Assembly (NCBI GenBank): GCA_003532715.1
Contig: DOEZ01000466.1
Span: 1 to 5,844, forward strand
Source of the DNA: Planctomycetaceae bacterium
GTDB taxonomy: Bacteria > Planctomycetota > Planctomycetia > Pirellulales > Thermoguttaceae
Reading direction: 5' to 3'
DNA: 5,844 bases
The notes beneath the pieces are model-generated. The model was not told the DNA's origin, searched no databases, and was given only the letters and a program-made list of their open reading frames with translations. Both the position numbers and the translations under genes were made by a program. This document shows, one piece after another, positions 1-5,844 of this stretch (the first letter of the stretch is position 1; every line of letters begins with the position of its first letter).

Positions 1-1630
1 TCAATCGCGGGCCGCCCCCACCGAACAACGCGAGGGTCGTTGGATGCAAGGCGAGGTCCACGATCCGCGGGCCTATCTGATCGGTGGCGTTGCCGGACAC
101 GCGGGGCTTTTCTCAACCGCCGAGGATTTGGCTCGCTATGCCCAAATGATGCTTGGCGGAGGCGAATACGGCGGGGTTCAAGTTCTCCGGTCCGACACGA
201 TCGACCAGATGACCACGCCGCACGAGGTCGCCGGGCAGTTTCGCGCTTTGGGATGGGACTTTCGCGGCGGCTATTCGTCGAATCGAGGCACGTCGATGTC
301 GCCCCGCGCCTTCGGTCATGGCGGCTTCACCGGGACGGCCATGTGGATCGATCCGGAGTTGGATCTGTTTGTCGTGTTTCTATCGAATCGTGTGCATCCC
401 GACGGAAAAGGCTCGGTCAATCCGTTGGCGGGGCGCATTGGCGCGATCGCCGCCGACGCGATCAGCCCCGCCGGGCCCTTGCCAACGCCCAAGGAACTTC
501 ATCCCGTGTTGACCGGCATCGACGTGCTGCGACGCGATGGGTTCAAGTCGTTGGCGGGGCGGCGAGTGGGGCTGATTACGAATCAGACGGGCATTGCACG
601 CGACGGCACGTCCACCATTCGACTACTGCACGAAGCGCCCGGCGTCGATTTGCGGACGCTGTTCAGTCCCGAGCACGGGCTGCAAGGGTCGCTCGACGCC
701 GCGCGCATTGCCGACAGTCAAGACGCGCGGACCGGCCTGCGCGTGTACAGCCTGTACGGAGAGACTCGCAGGCCGACGCCCGAAAGCCTCGCCGGGCTCG
801 ATACGTTGGTGTTCGACATCCAGAACATTGGGTGCCGGTTCTATACCTATGTCTCGACCATGGGCGAGGCGATGCGGGCAGCCGCCGAACACAACCTCCG
901 CTTCGTCGTGCTCGATCGGCCGAACCCGATCGGTGGCGTGCTGATCGAGGGCCCGCCTATCGGCGCGGGACGCGAGTCGTTCGTGGCGTTTCACGACATG
1001 CCGATCCGTCACGGCATGACGGTGGGCGAGTTGGCCGAGATGTTCCGCGCCGAACTGAATTTGAAGGTCGACCTGGAAATCGTTCGCATGGAGGGCTGGC
1101 GACGCGAGGACCATTTCGAGGCCACCGGCCTGCCATGGGTCAACCCGTCGCCGAACATGCGGAGCCTGACCCAGGCGTTTCTCTATCCGGGGATCGGACT
1201 GTTGGAATTCACTAATCTCTCGGTCGGGCGCGGAACGCCGACGCCGTTCGAGTTATTCGGCGCTCCTTGGCTCGACGGCCGGAAGTTTGTCGAAGCGCTC
1301 CATCGCGAGAATCTGCCGGGCGTTCGGTTCCGGGCAATCGCCTTCGTGCCCGAAAGCAGCAAGTTCGCCGGAGTTCGTTGCGGCGGCGTGCGGATCGTTC
1401 TGACCGACCGCGAGTCGTTTCGCCCGGTTCGCACCGGTTTGACCATTGCCCGGTTGCTGAAGGAAATGTATCCGAATGATTGGCAGCCCGAGCGGCTCGA
1501 CACGCTGCTGCGTAATAAGGTCGTTCTGGAACAAGTTCTTGCGGGAGTGCCCGCGAAGGAGATCGAACGAGACGGTCGCCCTGAGTTGGATGAGTTTCTG
1601 AAGCGTCGCTCGCGGTATCTGTTGTATTGA
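1..1630 (+). CDS. Serine hydrolase (beta-lactamase fold)-NamZ exo-beta-N-acetylmuramidase fusion, 5' partial
   Basis: The frame is open to the left edge (first full codon at base 2), so the ATG at 44 is internal and the true start lies outside. 542 residues are visible; numbering here is from the Met at 44. Residues 1 to about 135 are the end of a class C beta-lactamase/AmiE-like domain: 'GEVHDPRA', 'GGVAGHAGLFSTAEDLARY', and HGGFTGT at 92-98, which corresponds to the third (KTG-like) active-site motif. The SxxK and YxN motifs must lie upstream of the window. From about 157 to the end is a complete DUF1343/NamZ (GH171) domain: 'GRRVGLITNQTG' (172-183), 'FSPEHGLQG' (207-215) with Glu210 in the motif proposed to be catalytic, 'FDIQNIGCRFYTY' and 'DRPNPIGG'. 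In Bacillus subtilis, AmiE and NamZ are separate neighbouring proteins that strip peptides and non-reducing-end MurNAc from peptidoglycan fragments; the fusion would join both steps. Secretion cannot be judged because the N-terminus is absent. Confidence 0.93.
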   Translation, partial: QSRAAPTEQREGRWMQGEVHDPRAYLIGGVAGHAGLFSTAEDLARYAQMMLGGGEYGGVQVLRSDTIDQMTTPHEVAGQFRALGWDFRGGYSSNRGTSMSPRAFGHGGFTGTAMWIDPELDLFVVFLSNRVHPDGKGSVNPLAGRIGAIAADAISPAGPLPTPKELHPVLTGIDVLRRDGFKSLAGRRVGLITNQTGIARDGTSTIRLLHEAPGVDLRTLFSPEHGLQGSLDAARIADSQDARTGLRVYSLYGETRRPTPESLAGLDTLVFDIQNIGCRFYTYVSTMGEAMRAAAEHNLRFVVLDRPNPIGGVLIEGPPIGAGRESFVAFHDMPIRHGMTVGELAEMFRAELNLKVDLEIVRMEGWRREDHFEATGLPWVNPSPNMRSLTQAFLYPGIGLLEFTNLSVGRGTPTPFELFGAPWLDGRKFVEALHRENLPGVRFRAIAFVPESSKFAGVRCGGVRIVLTDRESFRPVRTGLTIARLLKEMYPNDWQPERLDTLLRNKVVLEQVLAGVPAKEIERDGRPELDEFLKRRSRYLLY

Positions 1631-1682
1631 CTGCTTGTGGACGTCCAAACCCAGGTGGGCAAGGAATTCGTGGCAGCCGGAG
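1631..1682. other. Short convergent intergenic gap
   Basis: These 52 bases separate the stop codons of the NamZ fusion and the HAD gene. They contain a 10-base perfect palindrome, TGGACGTCCA (1638-1647), but no stem followed by a T-run, so I do not call a terminator. Read on the - strand, the gap is open and spells 'LGLDVHKQ' (1654-1631), which resembles the N-terminal motif of IS110-family transposases. This is too short to annotate as a remnant. Confidence 0.5.
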
Positions 1683-2300
1683 TCAGTAGTTGAACGCCAG
1701 CCCGCGGTCGTGCAGGGCGTCGGCCACTTGACGAGCCGAGTGATAGACGACCGCGTCGTACCCGGCGGTGCGCGCTCCGGCGACGTGTCCGGCGATGTCG
1801 TCGACGAAGAAGATATCCTCGGGTGAGTGGCCGGCGAGTCGCGCGGCCGCCTCGAAAATGGCAAGACTTGGCTTGATCGCGCCGATCTCGTAGCTCAATG
1901 CCGTGATGCGGAACAAATCGGACAAGAAGCGGTAGCGACGGTGGCAGTAGGTCCAATGGGACTCGCACGTGTTCGACAGCAATCCAAGCGGATAGCGAGC
2001 GGCTGCGAGCTGGGCGACCAGCGCCAACATGGGCGTGTTGATCTCGAAGATGTCGGAGGCGGCTTCCTCGAGAGCGGCCCGATTGGGGTGGCTGGCCGTT
2101 GCCTGGCAGAATTCTTCGTAGAATTCCTCGCTCGAAAGCTGGCCCGCCTCGTAGCGTGTGTGAAGGCCGCTATCGAAAACGGCCTCCTTGACCGCGTCGG
2201 CCGGAACGCCTGCCGCGAGGCCCATCTGGCACGTCATCCTGTCCACGCTGAAATCGAGCAGCACGCGGCCCAGGTCAAAATAGAGAAACTTTGGTGTCAT
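1683..2300 (-). CDS. HAD-superfamily hydrolase, YihX-like phosphatase
   Basis: A 205-residue protein from the ATG at 2300, close to E. coli YihX (199 residues), an alpha-D-glucose-1-phosphate phosphatase. HAD motifs are in order: motif I 'YFDLGRVLLDF' with nucleophile Asp9; an alpha-helical cap at roughly 18-85; motif II 'LGLLSNT' (Ser109); motif III 'AIKPSLAIFE' (Lys143); motif IV 'FFVDDIAGHVAGA' (Asp167, Asp168). The position two after the nucleophile is Gly11 instead of the usual Asp, as I recall it being in YihX ('FDLGNV'). No signal peptide is visible, so it is probably cytoplasmic. The frame extends upstream to a TTG at 2342 and an ATG at 2330, but I chose 2300 because it places motif I at the usual distance from the N-terminus. 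The Shine-Dalgarno sequence there is weak. The gene is convergent with the NamZ fusion and divergent from ilvD. The substrate is uncertain: a sugar phosphate is likeliest, a nucleotide or haloacid less so. Confidence 0.88.
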   Translation of the reverse strand: MTPKFLYFDLGRVLLDFSVDRMTCQMGLAAGVPADAVKEAVFDSGLHTRYEAGQLSSEEFYEEFCQATASHPNRAALEEAASDIFEINTPMLALVAQLAAARYPLGLLSNTCESHWTYCHRRYRFLSDLFRITALSYEIGAIKPSLAIFEAAARLAGHSPEDIFFVDDIAGHVAGARTAGYDAVVYHSARQVADALHDRGLAFNY

Positions 2301-2429
2301 GGATCCATCCACGTTGCGGGAATTTGGCATAACAAGGGCCAATTTAGCAAATGACGCATCCCGTGAACAGCGGACCAGAGAGGAGTTGGACGGCTACCCT
2401 CTTGGCGGCGAGTGCAGTAGAATGTGGGG

Positions 2430-2435
2430 TATACT
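2430..2435 (+). promoter_or_regulatory. Candidate -10 box for ilvD
   Basis: TATACT matches five of six bases of the sigma-70 -10 consensus and lies 32 bases before the ilvD start, leaving a short leader of about 25 bases. The only -35-like hexamer nearby, TTGGCG at 2402-2407, is spaced 22 bases away, which is too far for a standard promoter. The -35 element is therefore weak or absent. There is no room for a leader-peptide attenuator or T-box downstream of it. Confidence 0.35.
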
Positions 2436-2453
2436 TGGTTGATTCCATGTCAT

Positions 2454-2459
2454 GAGGAG
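2454..2459 (+). promoter_or_regulatory. Shine-Dalgarno sequence of ilvD
   Basis: GAGGAG is followed by eight bases and then the ATG at 2468. It is purine-rich, complementary to the 16S rRNA 3' end, and well spaced, so it fixes the ilvD start at 2468. Confidence 0.8.
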
Positions 2460-2467
2460 TTCCATTC

Positions 2468-4303
2468 ATGCGTTCCGATACGGTTAAGCTGGGCGATGCA
2501 AGAGCCCCCCATCGCAGCCTCCTTCGCGCCGCGGGCGTTGGTGATGACGATTTCGACAAGCCGTTCATCGCCATCTGCAACAGTCACGTTGACATCGTCC
2601 CCGGCCATGTCCACCTGGACCAGGTCGGCCGATTGCTCAAGGAAGCGATTCGTGCGGCCGGCGGCGTTCCCTTCGTGTTCAACACGATTGGGGTCGACGA
2701 CGGAATCGCCATGGGGCATTGGGGAATGAAGTATTCGCTTCCCAGCCGCGAGTTGATCGCCGATTGCGTCGAGACCATGATCAACGCCCACTGTTTCGAC
2801 GGCATGATCTGCGTGCCGAACTGCGACAAAATCGTCCCCGGCATGTTGATGGGCGCGATGCGATGCAACATTCCGACGATCTTCGTCAGCGGTGGGCCGA
2901 TGGAGGCGGGTCGTTTGCCCGACGGACGGCAGGTCGACCTGATCGACGTGTTCACCGGCGCGGTCGCTCGGCAGAACAACAAGCTATCGGCCGACGATTT
3001 GCTTGCGCTGGAGCGAGCGGGTTGCCCGACGTGCGGTTCGTGCTCGGGCATGTTCACGGCCAATAGCATGAACTGCCTGTGCGAGGCGCTGGGCATGGCG
3101 TTGCCGACGAACGGGACGCTGCTGGCCACCAGCGCCGAGCGCAAGAAGCTGTTCCATCGCGCGGCCGCGCGCATCGTCGAGATGGTGCTGGAATTCGACC
3201 GGCTGGGCGAAGGCAACGGGCTGTTGCCTCGCGAGATTTGCACGCACGACTCGGTCGACAACGCCATGGTGCTCGACATGGCGATGGGAGGCAGCACGAA
3301 CACCGTGTTGCACATGCTGGCCATTGCCCGCGAGGCCGGTGTCGAATACGACATCGAGCGCATCAACCACCTGAGCCGCCGGACGCCGAACATCTGCAAG
3401 GTCGCGCCGAGCCACCATTACCACATCCAAGACGTACACAATAGCGGCGGCATCCACGCGATTCTTGGCAGCATCGAGCGGGGAAAACCGGGCCTATTGA
3501 AAGTCGACGCGCCCACCGTCACCGGCAAGACGCTCGGCCAGAACATCGCCGAGTGGGACGTTCGTTCGGAAAGCCTGACCGAGGAAGCGGCCGAGGTCTA
3601 TGCCGTTTTGCCGGGCAATCGCCGCAACAGCGCGGGACTCAATGTCGAAAAGACGACCGGCTCGTTCCGCGAGCTTTCGGCCGATGTGCTGGGGTTCGAC
3701 CCGGCCGATTGCATACGGGAGGTCGAGAACGCCTACAGCCGTGAAGGTGGGCTGATTATTCTCTACGGCAATCTCGCGCCGCGCGGCGCCGTGGTCAAGG
3801 CGGCCGGTGTCCGGCCCGAGATGATGCGTCACACGGGTCCGGCGGTGATTTTCGAGGCTGAAACGGACGCCTATGAGGGCATCGTCGGCGGAAAGGTCAA
3901 GGCGGGCGACGTGGTCGTTATTCGCTACGAAGGTCCGAAGGGAGGGCCGGGCATGCAGGAAATGCTCGCGCCGACGACGGCAATCAAGGGCATGGGGCTC
4001 GATGATTCGGTTGCCTTGATAACCGATGGGCGTTTTTCGGGCGGAACGGCCGGCGCGTGCATTGGCCATGTCAGCCCCGAAGCGGCCGCCGGCGGACCGA
4101 TTGCCTTGCTTCGGCCGGGCGACGTCATCGAGATCGACATTCCGGGCCACACGCTTTCGGTGCGACTTACGGACAAGGAACTGGCCGAGCGGCGCAAGGC
4201 GTGGACCAAGCCGCCATTGCGGATTCAGACCGGTTGGTTGGCTCGCTATGCCGCCATGGCCACCAGCGCGGATACGGGCGGGATTCTCGTACCGAACGAG
4301 TGA
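2468..4303 (+). CDS. ilvD: Dihydroxy-acid dehydratase
   Basis: A complete 611-residue IlvD (E. coli enzyme 616). It dehydrates 2,3-dihydroxy-isovalerate and 2,3-dihydroxy-3-methylvalerate to the 2-keto acids, the penultimate step of valine and isoleucine synthesis and the source of the leucine and pantothenate precursor; cytoplasmic, with an Fe-S cluster and Mg. Visible landmarks: 'VPGHVHL' (44-50), 'VDDGIAMGH' (76-84), 'NCDKIVPGMLMG' (118-129) with cluster ligand Cys119, metal ligand Asp120 and Lys121 (carbamylated in the family), 'CPTCGSCSGMFTANSMN' (186-202) with Cys192 as the second expected ligand, 'MGGSTNTVLH' (273-282), 'RYEGPKGGPGMQEML' (486-500), and 'TDGRFSGG' (519-526) with the proposed catalytic base Ser524. 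The C-terminal 'YAAMATSADTGG' resembles the E. coli tail. Position 46 is Gly, where the [2Fe-2S] subgroup has a third Cys ligand. The ATG at 2468 has a good Shine-Dalgarno sequence. No other branched-chain genes flank it here. Confidence 0.98.
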   Translation: MRSDTVKLGDARAPHRSLLRAAGVGDDDFDKPFIAICNSHVDIVPGHVHLDQVGRLLKEAIRAAGGVPFVFNTIGVDDGIAMGHWGMKYSLPSRELIADCVETMINAHCFDGMICVPNCDKIVPGMLMGAMRCNIPTIFVSGGPMEAGRLPDGRQVDLIDVFTGAVARQNNKLSADDLLALERAGCPTCGSCSGMFTANSMNCLCEALGMALPTNGTLLATSAERKKLFHRAAARIVEMVLEFDRLGEGNGLLPREICTHDSVDNAMVLDMAMGGSTNTVLHMLAIAREAGVEYDIERINHLSRRTPNICKVAPSHHYHIQDVHNSGGIHAILGSIERGKPGLLKVDAPTVTGKTLGQNIAEWDVRSESLTEEAAEVYAVLPGNRRNSAGLNVEKTTGSFRELSADVLGFDPADCIREVENAYSREGGLIILYGNLAPRGAVVKAAGVRPEMMRHTGPAVIFEAETDAYEGIVGGKVKAGDVVVIRYEGPKGGPGMQEMLAPTTAIKGMGLDDSVALITDGRFSGGTAGACIGHVSPEAAAGGPIALLRPGDVIEIDIPGHTLSVRLTDKELAERRKAWTKPPLRIQTGWLARYAAMATSADTGGILVPNE

Positions 4304-4354
4304 TGGCCGGTTCGCGCGGTTGGCCCGGACTAATCATGTAGATGGTCGAGGTCG
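4304..4354. other. Short convergent intergenic gap
   Basis: These 51 bases separate the stops of ilvD and the GH5-like gene. The paired GGCC at 4305-4308 and 4322-4325 could form only a short stem padded with G-T pairs and no T-run follows, so no intrinsic terminator is supported. Confidence 0.5.
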
Positions 4355-5844
4355 CTATCGTGGCGCCCCGTCGGCGGCTCCAAAACGAATCTCGACGCGA
4401 GCGATTTCCGAGGGAGCGTAACACTCGATTCTAAGGTATCGCGATCCGGCCGGTAATGCCCGCAAGCGGTATTCGACCGGCTTATAGTAGCCGTACTCGC
4501 CCCCACCGCCGAAATGGTTGCGGCTCGTTGGACGCACGCTTGTGAAATGCGTTCCATCGGACGAAACGGAGAACCGCATCGGTGAAGCCGTCTCGGGGAA
4601 GAACGCATAGACCTTCGCGGCCCTGATGGGGCCCTCGGTGCGATACGTGATTGCGTCGCCCGGCTTGCCGGCGAGTCGATGCGTGTCCTCCTTGGCCTGG
4701 CGCGCTTTTGCCGAGACAAGTTCGACGCCGCCTTTGCTCGCGTGAACCAGCGACATGTCGCGCATCTCGTCGACCAGCCAGAGGTCGTCGATCGCCACCG
4801 GCCCAACCACGTTCGACGGACCGCTCGCGCCGGCGGCGTTCTTGGCGGCGACGCGGTAGTAGTATTGCTTTCCAATCTCCGCTGACGCGTCGTGGAACAG
4901 GGGCCGATACGCGACGTCGGCATCGGAGACGTCGTGGCCGACCGTTTTCCACGGACCGTCGGGTGATTCGGCTCGTTGGATGTTGTACGACGTCGCGCCG
5001 GTCGAACCTCGCCACGAGATGGCGGCGGCACTCGGGATGGGCAAGAGAACCGGAGCAGCGGGCGGTTCGATTGGCGGCAACGGCAAGCCGCGAATCTCGA
5101 AGGCTTTGCGGCGCATCAGATCGAGCACGCCGATCTCGTCATAGCCTTCGCCCGATGCGAAGCCGGGCCAGTGATAGGCCTTGTAGCGACCATCCACCAT
5201 CGGTTCGGAGTGCCAATGAAATCCTCCATCGACATTGTGACAGCGGAGGCTCCATATCAAGGCTCCCGAGGTGCCCGTCTCGATCACCGTATCGAGAATC
5301 GCTTCGAGCTCGGGTGTTTCGAGGAAGCCGAACTCCCCGACGAAATACGCCTTATTTCCTTTGGCCATTTTGCTGCTTTCGCGGATCCCTCGGAGCGTTT
5401 CCCGCACGTCGGTCGCATAGTGGTGGGTTGTGACAACGTCAACATGAGGATCCTCGATCGATGCTGGATACAGTTTCGAGGCATTGCGGCCGTCGATGAC
5501 GAGGTGGTTTGGATCGACCTGTTTGATATAAGCCGCTATCTCGCGAGTCCATGCGGGAGGGGACTCGAGCTCGTTGCCCGTCTCCCATGCGAGAATCGCC
5601 TTGTCGTCCTTGTAGCGAACGCCGGTCACCGTGTTGACGCGGTTGAGCACGAAGTCGATGGTCTTCTTGAAGTCCGCGATCAATTCCGGGTCGGTCCAGA
5701 AGGCGTCCTTTGGCTTGCCGCGCATGGCGGCGTATTCGCCGATTCCGCCCCACCATTGATGCTGATCCACGAAGGGAACAATCACGCGAATCCCGATTCG
5801 GTTCGCATGGGCAAGGACCAGGTCGAGCGCTCGAAAAGCATCTT
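4355..5844 (-). CDS. GH5-like glycoside hydrolase with fibronectin III and C-terminal beta-rich module, 5' partial
   Basis: The frame stays open to the right edge and reads 'RALDLVLAHANRIGIRVIVP' across the GTG at 5785, so that codon is internal and the N-terminus, with any signal peptide, is missing. 495 residues are visible; numbering here is from 5785. Residues 1 to about 235 are the C-terminal two-thirds of a (beta/alpha)8 barrel of the cellulase/mannanase type: 'FVDQHQWWGG', 'AILAWETGNELESP' with presumed acid/base Glu72, 'TTHHYATD' (119-126), 'AYFVGEFGFLE' with presumed nucleophile Glu151, and 'GALIWSLRCHNVDGGFHWHSE' around Trp178. Residues about 240-332 form a fibronectin type III domain ('SYNIQRAESPDGPW', 'YYYRVAAKNAAGASGPSNVV'). 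Residues about 333-476 are a beta-rich module resembling a discoidin/CBM sandwich, ending 'RYLRIECYAPSEIARVEIRFG'. It probably acts outside the cytoplasm on a beta-mannan or beta-glucan; the GH5 subfamily and substrate cannot be fixed from sequence alone. It is convergent with ilvD and in no visible operon. Confidence 0.88.
   Translation of the reverse strand, partial: DAFRALDLVLAHANRIGIRVIVPFVDQHQWWGGIGEYAAMRGKPKDAFWTDPELIADFKKTIDFVLNRVNTVTGVRYKDDKAILAWETGNELESPPAWTREIAAYIKQVDPNHLVIDGRNASKLYPASIEDPHVDVVTTHHYATDVRETLRGIRESSKMAKGNKAYFVGEFGFLETPELEAILDTVIETGTSGALIWSLRCHNVDGGFHWHSEPMVDGRYKAYHWPGFASGEGYDEIGVLDLMRRKAFEIRGLPLPPIEPPAAPVLLPIPSAAAISWRGSTGATSYNIQRAESPDGPWKTVGHDVSDADVAYRPLFHDASAEIGKQYYYRVAAKNAAGASGPSNVVGPVAIDDLWLVDEMRDMSLVHASKGGVELVSAKARQAKEDTHRLAGKPGDAITYRTEGPIRAAKVYAFFPETASPMRFSVSSDGTHFTSVRPTSRNHFGGGGEYGYYKPVEYRLRALPAGSRYLRIECYAPSEIARVEIRFGAADGAPR

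Noticed and set aside
40..1215. A 391-codon + strand open frame overlapping the NamZ fusion in another frame
   Set aside because: Its translation is arginine-rich, has no recognisable domain, and is fully overlapped by a frame with clear family motifs; long shadow frames are expected in GC-rich coding DNA.
1638..1647. Perfect palindrome TGGACGTCCA as terminator or operator
   Set aside because: It has no loop and no T-run, lies between two gene ends, and a single 10-base palindrome is readily explained by chance.
1183..1968. Long - strand open frames (1183-1968 and 1253-1864) antisense to the NamZ end and overlapping the HAD gene
   Set aside because: They cross two real genes, are low-complexity Arg/Ser/Pro-rich, and lack any family motif apart from the brief 'GLDVHK' string in the gap.
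2301..2342. Extended N-terminus of the HAD protein from the TTG at 2342 or the ATG at 2330
   Set aside because: The added 10 to 14 residues precede motif I without family similarity and have no Shine-Dalgarno sequence; the ATG at 2300 gives a normal N-terminus.
2584..4150. Several - strand open frames of 157 to 271 codons antisense to ilvD
   Set aside because: They mirror ilvD codons and have no recognisable motifs; ilvD itself is unambiguous.
4330..5433. Open frames of up to 260 codons on both strands over the GH5-like gene
   Set aside because: Arginine-rich shadows with no domain signal, overlapped by a frame with clear GH5 and FN3 motifs.

Overview
The window is a GC-rich (about 60 percent by eye), densely coding bacterial segment with four protein genes and no RNA genes, complete mobile elements, CRISPR arrays or long repeats. 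Gene content and architecture suggest a heterotrophic planctomycete: a serine hydrolase-NamZ fusion, an extracellular-type GH5 enzyme with a fibronectin III module, and an IlvD with an 'APHRSLLRA' N-terminus. This lineage call is inferred from protein style only; Verrucomicrobia or Acidobacteria are not excluded.

Layout, left to right. (1) The 3' part of a + strand gene fuses the C-terminal part of a beta-lactamase-fold serine hydrolase (AmiE/class C type) to a complete exo-beta-N-acetylmuramidase NamZ (DUF1343, GH171) domain; it enters from the left edge. (2) A - strand HAD-superfamily phosphatase of the YihX type is convergent with it. (3) A complete + strand ilvD (dihydroxy-acid dehydratase) is divergent from the HAD gene, with a clear Shine-Dalgarno sequence and a plausible -10 box. 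(4) A - strand GH5-like glycoside hydrolase, with a fibronectin III domain and a C-terminal beta-rich module, is convergent with ilvD and runs off the right edge, so its N-terminus is missing.

The strands alternate +,-,+,-, so no two genes here can share an operon and each is probably transcribed on its own or with genes outside the window. Gaps are short: 52, 167 and 51 bases. The functions are separate: cell-wall fragment turnover (1), sugar or small-molecule phosphate hydrolysis (2), branched-chain amino acid synthesis (3) and polysaccharide degradation (4). I see no convincing undescribed multi-gene system. The items most worth a second look are the amidase-NamZ fusion, and the GH5 protein with its variant acid/base motif and unassigned C-terminal module.
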